64,000 nucleotides of DNA, from positions 308 to 64,307 of the forward strand of contig JAABSA010000002.1 in NCBI GenBank assembly GCA_011390635.1, in the 5' to 3' direction. Positions 54,974-64,000 of the stretch are shown here, piece after piece. The notes beneath the pieces are model-generated. The model searched no databases, was not told where the DNA came from, and worked only from the letters and a program-made list of their open reading frames with translations. The number at the start of each line of letters is the position of its first letter. The stretch's first letter is position 1. The position numbers and the translations under genes are program-made. The DNA is from Desulfotignum sp. (GTDB taxonomy: Bacteria; Desulfobacterota; Desulfobacteria; Desulfobacterales; Desulfobacteraceae).

Positions 54974-56619
54974 ACTTCAATAACAATGGGCACAATAAGC
55001 GGCTTTCGGTTGATAGTGTAAGAAAAATATTGTTTCAACGCCTTTTTCAGTCGGGTCCTGATCAGTTCCACCCTGGATTCCATGCCCGCTTCAATTTCTT
55101 CAACAATTTCAAGAATAACGCACTGGGCATCATCCACGAGATGGCCGGTGGCTGAATCAAATACAAACCCCTTGGAAACAAGTTCCGGTCCGTAGAGCAC
55201 CACCCCGGTTTCCTCATCAATGATCATGGTCACCACCACAAGTCCCCCTTCGGACAGCTCCCGCCGTTCTTTGAGAACGCTTCTTCCCACATCTCCAATG
55301 CCCTTGCCGTCCACCATTACCCGGCCTGTGTGGACCTGGCCGTCAATGCGGCCACCGGTTTCATCAAACTTAATCACCTTGCCGTCCTCGGCAACCAATA
55401 CATTTTCTCTGGGCAGCCCCATTTTTTCCGCAAGTCTGGCATGTACCACCAGATGCCGGTACTCTCCGTGAATCGGGATAAAATACCTGGGTTTTGTCAA
55501 CGAGAGCATGAGTTTGAGTTCTTCCTGATGGGCATGGCCCGAGGCATGAATTTCCGCAGCTTTGGAATAAAATACATCTGCGCCCCTGCGGTAGAGTTTA
55601 TTGATGATACTGGCAATGGCTTTTTCATTGCCCGGAATATTTTTAGAGGACAAAATAACACTGTCCCCTTTTTTGATCCGGATGTGCTTATGCACCCCCG
55701 AAGCCATGCGCACCAGAGCCGACATGGGTTCTCCCTGGCTCCCGGTAGTAATGATCAGCACCTGAGAATCGGGCAGATGTTTGATCTGCTTGATATCCAC
55801 AATGGTATCCGGGGGACAGGTAATATGCCCCAGTTTATCGGCTACGGAGATGATCTGTTCCATGGACCGGCCGTTGAACACCACCTTTCTGCCATTTTTA
55901 ACGGCAATGTCAATGACCTGCTGGATCCGAAAAACATTGGAGGCAAACAAGGTCACGATCACCCGGCCCTGGGCTGCAAAAATGACTTTGCCCAGATTCT
56001 TTGCTACTTCCTGTTCAGACATGGTATACCCTTCCACCTCCACATTTGTGGAATCGGACAACAGGGCCAGGACTCCCTGTTCCCCATATCTGGCAAAGGA
56101 GGAAAGGTCCGTGTTTTTCATGGGATCGGTATTGTGGCTGATACGGAAATCCCCGGTATGGATCACCACCCCTTCGGGGGTATGAATAGCCAGTCCCACC
56201 CCGTCAATGGTGGAGTGGCTCACCCGGATGAACTCGATATCAAAAGGATCAATGGGCAGGGTTTCGCCGGGACTGACCAGATTGAGATCCACATGGGTAT
56301 TGAGTTCAAATTCCACCAGTTTGTTTCTGACAATCCCCAGGGTAAAGGCCGTCCCGTAAACCGGTATCCGGATTTCCCGCAACAGGTATGGCAATGCACC
56401 AATATGGTCTTCATGGGCATGGGTGATGATGATGGCGTGGATTTTGTGCCGGTTTTCCCGGATATAGTCCATTGCCGGAATCACGATATCCACCCCCAGC
56501 ATATAATCTTCGGGAAACATGAGCCCGGCATCTATAATGAACATGACATCTTCATATTCCACAACCATCATGTTCAGGCCGATTTCTCCCAACCCTCCCA
56601 GCGGTATCAGTTTCAGCAT
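54970..56619 (-). CDS. rnj: Ribonuclease J
   Basis: A 549-residue metallo-beta-lactamase/beta-CASP nuclease. The metal site HAHEDHIGALPYLL (H-x-H-x-D-H) and the later His in SHNTDP/HTGDFR and HASGHAHQEELKLM segments are present. It is a 5'-3' exo- and endonuclease of mRNA turnover. I start at the ATG at 56619 (MLKLIPLGGLGEIG); a longer frame adds 19 residues of no similarity. Directly upstream is a 110-residue gene, downstream ftsK with 4-bp overlap. Confidence 0.93.
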   Translation of the reverse strand: MLKLIPLGGLGEIGLNMMVVEYEDVMFIIDAGLMFPEDYMLGVDIVIPAMDYIRENRHKIHAIIITHAHEDHIGALPYLLREIRIPVYGTAFTLGIVRNKLVEFELNTHVDLNLVSPGETLPIDPFDIEFIRVSHSTIDGVGLAIHTPEGVVIHTGDFRISHNTDPMKNTDLSSFARYGEQGVLALLSDSTNVEVEGYTMSEQEVAKNLGKVIFAAQGRVIVTLFASNVFRIQQVIDIAVKNGRKVVFNGRSMEQIISVADKLGHITCPPDTIVDIKQIKHLPDSQVLIITTGSQGEPMSALVRMASGVHKHIRIKKGDSVILSSKNIPGNEKAIASIINKLYRRGADVFYSKAAEIHASGHAHQEELKLMLSLTKPRYFIPIHGEYRHLVVHARLAEKMGLPRENVLVAEDGKVIKFDETGGRIDGQVHTGRVMVDGKGIGDVGRSVLKERRELSEGGLVVVTMIIDEETGVVLYGPELVSKGFVFDSATGHLVDDAQCVILEIVEEIEAGMESRVELIRTRLKKALKQYFSYTINRKPLIVPIVIEV

Positions 56620-56638
56620 AGTTTTTCCCACTATTTTC

Positions 56639-56971
56639 TCAAATGCGGATGGCCAGCTTTTCAAGAATGGCATCAATCTGTTCGATCAACCAGTTGCGCT
56701 GGTCCTGAGTGGCATAGGCCATACAATCGCATCGGATCTGTTTTATGGTTCTTACCAGAAATTCACAGGTCAGACAGGTATTTTCCAGTTTCAGGGCAAC
56801 CACATGGGGAAAGCAATCCCCGTGTTCGGCCTGCACGGCTGTCAACAGCGTATTTTCCAGTACCAGCCAGTACATACCGACAATGCCGGCAGCTTTTGTG
56901 TACTGGTCCAGGTAGTCTTTTAACCGGTTATAATCCTGTGGCCGCAGCCCATCTATAACATATTGTTTCAT
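56639..56971 (-). CDS. Uncharacterised 110-residue protein preceding RNase J
   Basis: I do not recognise a family. The chain looks helical and soluble, with four cysteines spread over 40 residues (GDCFPH, TCLTCEF, RCDCMA), which could bind a metal. AAAGGG precedes the ATG at 56971. It ends 20 bp before rnj on the same strand, so the two are probably one transcript. Its position suggests a role in RNA turnover or its control, but this is only association. Confidence 0.7.
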   Translation of the reverse strand: MKQYVIDGLRPQDYNRLKDYLDQYTKAAGIVGMYWLVLENTLLTAVQAEHGDCFPHVVALKLENTCLTCEFLVRTIKQIRCDCMAYATQDQRNWLIEQIDAILEKLAIRI

Positions 56972-57124
56972 AACCCTTTTACATACCATCATCCATTGAC
57001 CGTTGCAATGGGTTTATCGAATCATCCGCCGTGTAATCGGATGTAAAAACTATTCGGGGTTACGGTGATACATGGACAATGGACCGTTCAACTTTTTGTC
57101 GGGGACCTGTGGCGGGCGGTCCGG

Positions 57125-58009
57125 TCAAACAGAGGACCGTCGGTGCAACGCCAGAAAATTGCCCCCCACCACCAGAATGAGGCCGGCAATGGCGGAAAAA
57201 CTCCAGACATAGCCTTCAAAAAAAGAAGAAATGATCAATGCCACCACCGGCACCACCATGATGCTGTAAGAGGCCTTGTCCGCGCCAATGGATTTGATGA
57301 GGGTCAGATAACTTGTGAATGCGATGATGGATCCGAAAACAGCCAGGTACATAAGGGATGTCATATAAGGAAGGGTTGCAGAAAAAGAAAATTCCTTGCC
57401 AAGTCCCAAAGCCAGGATTGTCAGGGCCAGTGCCCCGTATCCCATGCCAAAGGCATTGGCCTGGAGAACCGGAATATTATGCTTTGAATTTCTGGCCGAG
57501 GTAATGTTGCCGAATGATGCCAGCAATACGCTGGAAAACCCCAGTGCAAGTCCCAGCAGACTTTTGTCCGTCAGATCAAAGGATTCAATTTCATGCATGA
57601 AAATCAACCCGATCCCCAGAATGCCGACCATTGCACCCGCAACCATTTTTTTCTCCACCGGTGTGCCCAAAAAAAACGCACCATTGGCAATGTTCATAAA
57701 TACGATGGAAGAAAACAAAACCGCCACAAGACCCGATGTCAGATACACCTCTGCCACATACACCAGCCAGTAATTGACCGAAAACAACAGCAGTCCCAGC
57801 AGGGCCATGAAGGTATGTTCTTTTACCGAAAACGTAAGAGTAAGTCCGCGCATCTTACAGAAAAGCAAAAGCAGGGCAGCGGAAAGGGCAAACCGGTACA
57901 CCACGGATACCATGGGGTCCACAGTACCCAGCTGAAATTTAATACCGATCCAGGTGGAGCCCCAGATGACCACCGTAACCACATAGAGTAGATTGTTTTT
58001 CATGGACAT
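57125..58009 (-). CDS. EamA/DMT family transporter
   Basis: A 294-residue protein with ten hydrophobic helices arranged as two EamA repeats (about 5-135 and 155-285), for example VVTVVIWGSTWIGIKF near the front and TYLTLIKSIGADKASY in the second repeat. Members export amino acids or other metabolites. Amino-acid efflux would fit the metabolism of the window, but the substrate cannot be read from sequence. Confidence 0.85.
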   Translation of the reverse strand: MSMKNNLLYVVTVVIWGSTWIGIKFQLGTVDPMVSVVYRFALSAALLLLFCKMRGLTLTFSVKEHTFMALLGLLLFSVNYWLVYVAEVYLTSGLVAVLFSSIVFMNIANGAFFLGTPVEKKMVAGAMVGILGIGLIFMHEIESFDLTDKSLLGLALGFSSVLLASFGNITSARNSKHNIPVLQANAFGMGYGALALTILALGLGKEFSFSATLPYMTSLMYLAVFGSIIAFTSYLTLIKSIGADKASYSIMVVPVVALIISSFFEGYVWSFSAIAGLILVVGGNFLALHRRSSV

Positions 58010-58075
58010 TGTTCTGTACCCCCGGCATCCCATAAGAAGAAGGGCACCTGTTTCACCCTTTCGGATATTGTATTT

Positions 58076-58771
58076 TTAAAAAACAGCATAAAACATTTTT
58101 TGTATAATAAACCAGACCAGGGGAATGAAAATTGCCGGCAGCAGATTGCCCACCCTGATCTTTTTTTCCCGAAGCATGTTCATGCCGATACCCAGGATCA
58201 AAAGACCACCCACCCCGGACATCTGTGCAACAACCGCCGGTACCAGCAAAGGCTTGAGCACCGATGCCAGCAGGGTGATGGATCCCTGGTAGACCAGTAC
58301 CGGAACAGCAGAGAAAACAACCCCTATTCCCAGAGAGGAGCTCAAAATAATACTCACAATGCCATCCAGGCAGGATTTGGCAAACAAGGTGGCATGATTG
58401 CCGGACAACCCGCTCTCAAGGGCCCCGACAATGGCCATGGATCCCACACAATACATCAGGGATGCGGTGACAAATCCCTGGGCAAAGCCGCCTGCCCCTT
58501 TGGAAAATTTTTGTCCCAGAAATTTTCCCAGCCGGTCCAGCCAGTCCTCAATGCCGATCCATTCCCCCACAAGGGCGCCGATGGCAAGAGAAATAATGAT
58601 CACCAGAAGATCATCACTGACCATGGCGGTTTTAAGACCCACCAGGAGCACGGCCAGTCCGATACCCTGCATCACGGTCTGGTTGTAGCGCTCCGGGATG
58701 CCGTTTTTAAACAACAGACCCACCAGACTGCCGGCGATAATGGCAAGGCAGTTGACTATGGTTCCCAGCAT
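58076..58771 (-). CDS. DUF554 family membrane protein
   Basis: A 231-residue protein with six or seven hydrophobic helices and the DUF554 pattern: GTIVNCLAIIAGSLVGLL start, GLKTAMVSDDLL, YCVGSMAIVGALESG and the LDGIVSIILSSSLGIGV region. The family has no proven function (YdfK-like). It is the last gene of the dxr-rseP-purL-purQ group, 5 bp after purQ. Confidence 0.88.
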   Translation of the reverse strand: MLGTIVNCLAIIAGSLVGLLFKNGIPERYNQTVMQGIGLAVLLVGLKTAMVSDDLLVIIISLAIGALVGEWIGIEDWLDRLGKFLGQKFSKGAGGFAQGFVTASLMYCVGSMAIVGALESGLSGNHATLFAKSCLDGIVSIILSSSLGIGVVFSAVPVLVYQGSITLLASVLKPLLVPAVVAQMSGVGGLLILGIGMNMLREKKIRVGNLLPAIFIPLVWFIIQKMFYAVF

Positions 58772-58776
58772 GGTAT

Positions 58777-59601
58777 CTAGAAAAACCTTTCCGTGATGCA
58801 GTCCACACCGTTTCGAAACAATTGAATGCCTTTTGTATCCTGTGTGTCAAAGGTTTGTCCCCGGCGCTTTTGCCATTGCTTTTGCCGTGTCCAGTCAGGA
58901 TGGTTGGTCACATGGTTATAGGCTTCCGGATGAGGCATGAGCCCGAATATATTTCCTGTGGGATCACAGATACCGGCGATATCCTGCACCGACCCGTTGG
59001 GATTCAACGGAAACTTTCCTTCTGCCGGATGTCCCTGTTTATCGGCATACTGGAACACCACCTGGTGTCGGGCCCGCAAGGCTGCCACCACCTCCGGATC
59101 TGCAATGACCTTTCCTTCGCCGTGGCGCACCGGGTAGTCTGCTGTCCTTATCCCCTTTGTAAACACACAGGGACTGTCAGGATCAGCCTTCAGATGGACC
59201 CACTGGTCCCTGAAATTGCCGCAGTCATTATAGGTGATGGCCACCGACCGTCTGGTATACTCATGGTCCAGACCCGGCAGAAGCCCCAGGTTCACAAGGG
59301 CCTGGAACCCGTTACAGATACCGATGACAAGTTTGCCCTCTGCAACAAAAGACAGCAGATCATCTCCAATATGATTTTTCAGTTTCACTGCCTGGATCAC
59401 CCCGGCCCCGTGATCATCTCCCCAGGAAAAACCGCCGCCAAACACCAGCATATGAAAATCCGACAACTTCACTTTTCTGCCGACCAGTGCATTGATATGA
59501 ACCCTATGGGATCGGGCCCCGGCCAGTTCACATGCCAGGGCGGTTTCATGGTCGCAGTTCAATCCGAAACCGGTTAAAATAAGCGCCTGTACCTGTATCA
59601 T
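58777..59601 (-). CDS. purQ: Phosphoribosylformylglycinamidine synthase, glutaminase subunit
   Basis: A 274-residue class I glutaminase that supplies ammonia to PurL. The nucleophile Cys is in VIGICNGFQAL (about residue 95), and His/Glu are in FGLMPHPEAYN. The start overlaps purL by 4 bp. It is longer than the usual 220-230 because of inserted segments in the C-terminal half. Confidence 0.95.
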   Translation of the reverse strand: MIQVQALILTGFGLNCDHETALACELAGARSHRVHINALVGRKVKLSDFHMLVFGGGFSWGDDHGAGVIQAVKLKNHIGDDLLSFVAEGKLVIGICNGFQALVNLGLLPGLDHEYTRRSVAITYNDCGNFRDQWVHLKADPDSPCVFTKGIRTADYPVRHGEGKVIADPEVVAALRARHQVVFQYADKQGHPAEGKFPLNPNGSVQDIAGICDPTGNIFGLMPHPEAYNHVTNHPDWTRQKQWQKRRGQTFDTQDTKGIQLFRNGVDCITERFF

Positions 59602-62600
59602 ATCATGTCTCCAAAGGGTTTGTTAAAGGCATCAGCAAGGGCGGCACAGGAAAGATTTACAATCACATCACCCCGGGTTCCTTTTATCTGTAAGCCGTCT
59701 TTTTTTTCGGTCACCATGCCCACGTATTGGACAGCCAGACCTTTGCACAGCTTTTCAAACACCGCTTTTTGATCCGGGGCTACGGTTATGATAAACCGAC
59801 CGGTGGATTCGGAAAAAAGCAGCACATCATCAGACAAGGTATCTGCTGCAGCCGGAACCTTTGACAGGTCAATCTGCATTCCCAGTTCTCCGGCCATGGC
59901 CATCAGTGCCAGGTGGATCCCCAGTCCCCCCCGGGCAATCGCGTGACAGGATGCCGGCATCTCCGTTTGGATGGCTTTTTCCACGGTTTTGTATAATATT
60001 TTATTGGCGGTAAAATTCACCCGGGGAATATGCCGTCCTGTTTTACCGAACAAATCATAATATTCCGATGCCCCCAGTTCATTGCCGGTGATGCCCGCCA
60101 CATAGACAAAATCACCCGGCACCTTGGGGTCCAGGGTAAGACAGCGCATCACGTCCGCCACCACGGATGTGGCGGAAAACTGCACCGTTTCCAAAGCAGA
60201 TACCTTGATACGTTCTCCAAACGCCCCTTCCAGGTGGCCGTCCACATACATGGAGTCCTTACCGGAAAGCAGTGGAATTTCATAGGCCATGCAGGCATCT
60301 TTCAAAGCCCGGCAGGCCCGCACCAGCTGGGCTGCCTTGAATGCAGCGTCAGGATTGGTGTGTGGATCATACCCGATATCGGGCCAGCAGAAATTGTCCA
60401 CCCCCCCGATATGGGCAACACTCCCCCCCACGGAAATGAGGCGCCGCACGGCCTCATCAATGGTGCAGGTCATCATGTGATATGCATCGATTTTAGAATA
60501 CCAGGGCAACAGTGTCTGGGAAAAGGCCAGGCCTTTTTTGCCGGTGAGCACCGGCCGGGTCACGGACGCATCAGAAGGAATATTATGATTGACCCCCACC
60601 AGGGGCTTGATGACGGAACCGCCCTGTACCTCATGATCATACTGGCGGAGGATCCATTCTTTGGAGCAGATATTGGGCCGCTCCAGCATGGCCGTCATCA
60701 GCGCATTGAAATCTTTTGGCCTGCGGATCACCGGTTCAAAAAGTCCCCGGGCTTCAGGCGGAAGCCATACCGCATCAAACTCCCAGGCGGGAAATCCCTT
60801 GTCCAGCAGATCCATGTCCACATAGGCACAGGTGTTACCCTGGTACATAATGTGCAATTTTCCGGTATCGGTATATTCACCGATCACCGTGCTTTCCACT
60901 GCATGTTCACAAGACAGTGCCATAAACCGGTCCAAATCCGCAGGTTTTACAGCAATGGTCATGCGCTCCTGGGATTCGGACACCCAGATTTCCCACATGT
61001 CCAGGCCTTCATATTTCAACGGCACCTTGTCCAGGTGCACCACACACCCATTGGAAATCATGGCGGATTCGCCGATGGAAGAAGACAATCCCCCCCCGCC
61101 GTTGTCGGTAATAAATTGAATCAGCCCTTCATCCCGGCATTCCAGGAGAAAATCATGCATTTTTTTCTGGGTATAGGGGTCCCCGATCTGGACATGGCCG
61201 GCCGGGGTGTTTTCTGAATAACTTTCCGAAGAGGCGGTCACCCCGTGGATACCGTCCTTGCCCACCCGGCCCCCGCTCATGATGATCAGGTCCCCGGGTG
61301 TGGTTTTCTTTTCATGGCTGGGTCTGCCGGCAACCTGTCTGGGCATGATGCCCAGAGCCGTCACAAACACCAGGCTTTTGCCCATATACCCGGGATCAAA
61401 AAGGGTCTGGCCAAATGTGGTTGGGACCCCGCTTTTGTTGCCCCCGTCTTTGACCCCTTCAATAATCCCGTCCAGCAGCCGTCTGGGATGCAACGGCGGC
61501 TTCAGCGGGCCGGCATAATTGACATCTCCTACACAAAACCCGAAGCTGCCCATGAACAGTTTCGCGCCCAGTCCGGTGCCCATGGGATCACGGTACACCC
61601 CCACGATACCGGTGATGGCCCCGCCATAGGCTTCCATGTTGGAAGGCGAATTATGGGTTTCCCCGGTGATCACATAATGGTTGTCTTCATCAAAGGCACC
61701 CACGCCTGCATTGTCCCAGAGCACGGACACCACCCAGTCTTTTTTTTCCTTCAACGCCAGGGTGGGCTGCTGGATATAGGTCTTGAACAAGGAATGCTCA
61801 ATGGTCTCTTCGCCTGTCAGAATGTCTTTGTACCTGAAAATACCGTTAAACGTGTTGTGGTTGCAATGGTCGCTTCTGGCCTGGGAAATATATTCCAGTT
61901 CCACATCCGTGGGCCTGGACAATCCGACTTGTTTTCTGTCGGCAATCACATCCGGGTCCAGAAAATAGTTCCGGATGATGGGGATATCTCTGGGATTCAG
62001 GGCCAGGTTCCGCTGGTCACTGATCTGTGCCAGGGTATGGTCTGAATCAATATCAATAATATCAAAACAAGGGGTATGGTCAAGGATCACCCGGGCCGGT
62101 TTGACATCAGCACCAATTTTCGGATCCCAGTCAGATGATGAAAATATTTTGAACTGCTGGATAATGGGGTTGGACAAGAGTTCTTTTGCAAGTTTTTCCA
62201 TTTGGGACCGGGTCAGGGTTTTTCCGTTCAGGCAATAGCGTTTGGAGGTGTAAATGCCTTCATGCTGTCCAAACCGCTTGCCCAGCAGATCCTCAATGGC
62301 TTCCATGGCAGTGGCACCGGGATTATCCTTTACCCCGGGCCTGAAACCGATCCAGATGCACCAGTGAAAATCAATATCCAGCGACGACAAAGAAGACACC
62401 TGGGTCACCGGATTGGTAAAAATCTGCTGTCTTACCCGTTCCAGATCGGATATCTTGAGATCAGAATCAATGGTCACCATATGAACACAGCGCGCTGAGG
62501 CGATTTGGATACCAAAATAATCCTTGGCTTTTGTGACCAGCGACGATGCCTCTGCATCCCGCAACCCTTGTTTCAATGCTATTTCAATACTGCAGATCAT
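59598..62600 (-). CDS. purL: Phosphoribosylformylglycinamidine synthase, PurS-PurL fusion
   Basis: A 1000-residue enzyme of purine synthesis (FGAR to FGAM). The first 170 residues resemble PurS (for example GFRPGVKDNPGA, LLSNPIIQQFKI), which in many bacteria is a separate 80-residue protein, so it is fused here. The synthetase part has the ATP site (SDHCNHNTFNG, VSVLWDNAGVGAFDEDNHY and VITGETHNSPSNMEAYGGA). I start at the ATG at 62600, 1 bp after the rseP stop with GGTGG in front. PurQ is separate and follows with 4-bp overlap. Confidence 0.93.
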   Translation of the reverse strand: MICSIEIALKQGLRDAEASSLVTKAKDYFGIQIASARCVHMVTIDSDLKISDLERVRQQIFTNPVTQVSSLSSLDIDFHWCIWIGFRPGVKDNPGATAMEAIEDLLGKRFGQHEGIYTSKRYCLNGKTLTRSQMEKLAKELLSNPIIQQFKIFSSSDWDPKIGADVKPARVILDHTPCFDIIDIDSDHTLAQISDQRNLALNPRDIPIIRNYFLDPDVIADRKQVGLSRPTDVELEYISQARSDHCNHNTFNGIFRYKDILTGEETIEHSLFKTYIQQPTLALKEKKDWVVSVLWDNAGVGAFDEDNHYVITGETHNSPSNMEAYGGAITGIVGVYRDPMGTGLGAKLFMGSFGFCVGDVNYAGPLKPPLHPRRLLDGIIEGVKDGGNKSGVPTTFGQTLFDPGYMGKSLVFVTALGIMPRQVAGRPSHEKKTTPGDLIIMSGGRVGKDGIHGVTASSESYSENTPAGHVQIGDPYTQKKMHDFLLECRDEGLIQFITDNGGGGLSSSIGESAMISNGCVVHLDKVPLKYEGLDMWEIWVSESQERMTIAVKPADLDRFMALSCEHAVESTVIGEYTDTGKLHIMYQGNTCAYVDMDLLDKGFPAWEFDAVWLPPEARGLFEPVIRRPKDFNALMTAMLERPNICSKEWILRQYDHEVQGGSVIKPLVGVNHNIPSDASVTRPVLTGKKGLAFSQTLLPWYSKIDAYHMMTCTIDEAVRRLISVGGSVAHIGGVDNFCWPDIGYDPHTNPDAAFKAAQLVRACRALKDACMAYEIPLLSGKDSMYVDGHLEGAFGERIKVSALETVQFSATSVVADVMRCLTLDPKVPGDFVYVAGITGNELGASEYYDLFGKTGRHIPRVNFTANKILYKTVEKAIQTEMPASCHAIARGGLGIHLALMAMAGELGMQIDLSKVPAAADTLSDDVLLFSESTGRFIITVAPDQKAVFEKLCKGLAVQYVGMVTEKKDGLQIKGTRGDVIVNLSCAALADAFNKPFGDMI

Positions 62601-62601
62601 C

Positions 62602-63672
62602 TTATCCACCATTGAAGATTCTAATAATATCATTGTAAAAGACAAAGACCATCAACGCCACCAGGATGGCTGCCCCAAACTGAATCATCTTTTCCCGCAG
62701 CTTTTCGCTCACGCTTTTTCCGGTGACAGCTTCAATGCCGAAAAATACCAGATGGCCCCCATCCAGGACCGGTATGGGAAACAAATTGATAATGCCTAAG
62801 TTGACGGACAACAATGCGATAAACCAGGCAAAATTCACCGCCCCTGCTTTGGCCTGTTCTCCTGCCATCTGGGCGATCATGATGGGGCCGCCCAAATTGT
62901 CGGCAGACAGGCTGCCGGAAATCATTTTGCCCACCGAAACAATGGTGAGCTTCACCAGCCCTGCGGTATCGGAAACGGCACGCCACATTGCCTGGAACGG
63001 GTTCAAGGATATGTGAAAAACCTCTCCGGATCCTTTGATTCCAATGACATACCGGTCCACTGTTTCCTGGAATACATTTTTTGCCTCCCTCTGTTCCGGG
63101 ATGATGGAAATAGCTACCGGCCGGCCGTCCCGGTTCACCAACATATCCAGAGACTGCCCGGTCGAACTGCTGATGATCCGGGTAATATCCTCAAAGGAGT
63201 GGATCTCTTTTCCGTCAATGGTCTTTATGACATCACCGGGAATAAGGCCGGCATGCTGTGCCGGGGTATTGTCCAGTACTTCCCCTACGATGGGTCTGGC
63301 CAGGTAGATACCGGAAAACTGGTACAGCACATAAAAAATAAAAATGGCCAGGAAAAAATTGAATGCAGGACCGGCCGCCACGATCAGGCTTTTCTGGTGC
63401 AATGGTTTATGGGAAAATGAAACTGCCTTGTCTGCCGGATCCAGGTCCTTGCCTGGTTCTTCTCCCACCATTTTCACATATCCCCCCAAAGGAATGGCGG
63501 AAATACAGTACTCGGTGCGGCCGCGCTTTTTCTTGAATATCTTGGGACCGAATCCCAAAGAAAAAACATCCACCCCCACTTTAAAAAACCTGGCAGCCAG
63601 AAAATGGCCCAGTTCATGGCAGAAAACAAGAACACCAATAACAATTATAAATGCAACAGCGGAATGACCCAC
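62602..63672 (-). CDS. rseP: Intramembrane site-2 zinc metalloprotease RseP
   Basis: A 356-residue membrane protease. HELGHF (His19, Glu20, His23) is the zinc site, and the third ligand Asp is in PIPVLDGGH. Between them is a PDZ domain (about 115-200, GEVLDNTPAQHAGLIPGDVI). It cleaves membrane anti-sigma factors or signal peptides. It starts with GTG at 63672, preceded by GAGAGG, 13 bp after the dxr stop. A longer frame would extend into dxr. Confidence 0.95.
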   Translation of the reverse strand: MGHSAVAFIIVIGVLVFCHELGHFLAARFFKVGVDVFSLGFGPKIFKKKRGRTEYCISAIPLGGYVKMVGEEPGKDLDPADKAVSFSHKPLHQKSLIVAAGPAFNFFLAIFIFYVLYQFSGIYLARPIVGEVLDNTPAQHAGLIPGDVIKTIDGKEIHSFEDITRIISSSTGQSLDMLVNRDGRPVAISIIPEQREAKNVFQETVDRYVIGIKGSGEVFHISLNPFQAMWRAVSDTAGLVKLTIVSVGKMISGSLSADNLGGPIMIAQMAGEQAKAGAVNFAWFIALLSVNLGIINLFPIPVLDGGHLVFFGIEAVTGKSVSEKLREKMIQFGAAILVALMVFVFYNDIIRIFNGG

Positions 63673-63685
63673 TTTTACCTCTCTT

Positions 63686-64000
63686 TTAAATAAGGGATTC
63701 GGCTTTTGTCCTGGCCCAGTGATCCGCCTCAATAATACCTGAAAGATCTGGATTGTCAATGCAGGTGTGGCAGTCCATGGTAAGGGAGATAAGGCGGAAA
63801 ATATCGGAAAATCCCATGCGCCGGTCTAAAAATGCCTGGACAGCCACTTCATTGGCAGCATTCATCACTGCCGGCAAAGTGCCTTTTCGGATGCAGGCCT
63901 GCCTGGCAAATTCCAGGGAAGGAAACCGCTGGAAGTCCGGCGCATGAAAAGTCAAAGACTGCAGCTGAACAAAATCAGGAAATGCCATCCCCAGGTCCAG
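63686..64000 (-). CDS. dxr: 1-deoxy-D-xylulose 5-phosphate reductoisomerase (C-terminal part, cut by window end)
   Basis: The frame is open to the window end, giving the last 104 residues. They match the C-terminus of Dxr: PSLEFARQACIRKGTLPAVMNAANEVAVQAFLDRRMGFSDI. The enzyme makes methylerythritol phosphate in the isoprenoid MEP route and uses NADPH. The catalytic and NADPH domains lie outside the window. It precedes rseP by 13 bp, the common dxr-rseP order. Confidence 0.95.
   Translation of the reverse strand: MDLGMAFPDFVQLQSLTFHAPDFQRFPSLEFARQACIRKGTLPAVMNAANEVAVQAFLDRRMGFSDIFRLISLTMDCHTCIDNPDLSGIIEADHWARTKAESLI

Noticed and set aside
55330-56958. A 542-codon plus-strand open frame opposite RNase J
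   Set aside because: Antisense shadow of rnj and its upstream gene; composition (His- and Gly-rich) is that of a reverse translation, not of a family.

Overview
The window looks like a chromosomal segment of an anaerobic, probably sulfate-reducing member of the Desulfobacterota (Desulfobacteraceae-like). Evidence: an adenylate kinase with the C-x5-H-x15-C-x2-C metal-binding LID known from Desulfovibrio gigas; an F-type ATPase Fo set with AtpZ and AtpI; a membrane-anchored reductive-dehalogenase-like iron-sulfur protein; a phenylacetate-CoA ligase/ACT-protein pair; a TRAP transporter; and tightly packed genes of moderate GC content. The assignment is an inference from gene content, not from a marker-gene search.

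Layout. 1-482: the 3' end of an unidentified gene, then non-coding DNA with three short direct repeats next to a tRNA-Arg(TCT), which resembles the edge of an integrated element. 709-7142 (+): RpoH-like sigma factor, TPR lipoprotein, LolB-like lipoprotein, Mrp ATPase, dGTPase-like HD protein and a UPF0280 protein. 7168-12637: histidine utilization, with hutC-hutH (-) divergent from hutU-hutI (+) across a region holding a HutC-type operator. 12720-25035 (+): Rdh-like protein, HDOD-GAF-GGDEF protein, CooT-like and M23-like genes, LapA-like protein, mutS, amidase, enoyl-CoA hydratase, phenylacetate-CoA ligase and ACT protein. 25126-28892 (-): PilZ protein, unknown gene, zinc-ribbon ParA ATPase and histidine kinase. 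29070-31684 (-): pgeF, then ATP synthase Fo genes. 31973-32524 (+): an orphan response regulator. 32592-41840 (-): the most unusual locus (below). 42103-45685 (-): eno, pyrG and a hydrolase. 45921-51389 (+): adk, rpsU, folC, tRNA-Arg(CCG), glycosyltransferase, methyltransferase and a ChaN-like lipoprotein. 51499-56971 (-): unknown gene, RNase J, FtsK, methyltransferase and thioesterase. 57125-64000 (-): EamA exporter, then dxr (partial), rseP, purL, purQ and a DUF554 gene.

The standout is 32592-41840. It encodes an MIO enzyme of the AdmH/phenylalanine-aminomutase type (Thr-Ser-Gly instead of Ala-Ser-Gly), a class III aminotransferase resembling beta-phenylalanine aminotransferase, an Lrp/AsnC regulator, a beta-keto-acid cleavage enzyme (BKACE/DUF849), an acyl-CoA ligase and a complete TRAP transporter. 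Read in order, this suggests an amino-acid catabolic route: an alpha-amino acid is isomerised to its beta-isomer, transaminated to a beta-keto acid, then cleaved with acetyl-CoA to acetoacetate and an acyl-CoA without beta-oxidation. If the substrate is phenylalanine the product would be benzoyl-CoA, the hub of anaerobic aromatic degradation. I do not know this assembly as a described pathway; the substrate is not fixed by the sequence.

The other metabolic genes fit an amino-acid-degrading anaerobe: histidine via urocanate, and phenylacetate (a product of phenylalanine oxidation) via PaaK. The remaining genes are mostly housekeeping.
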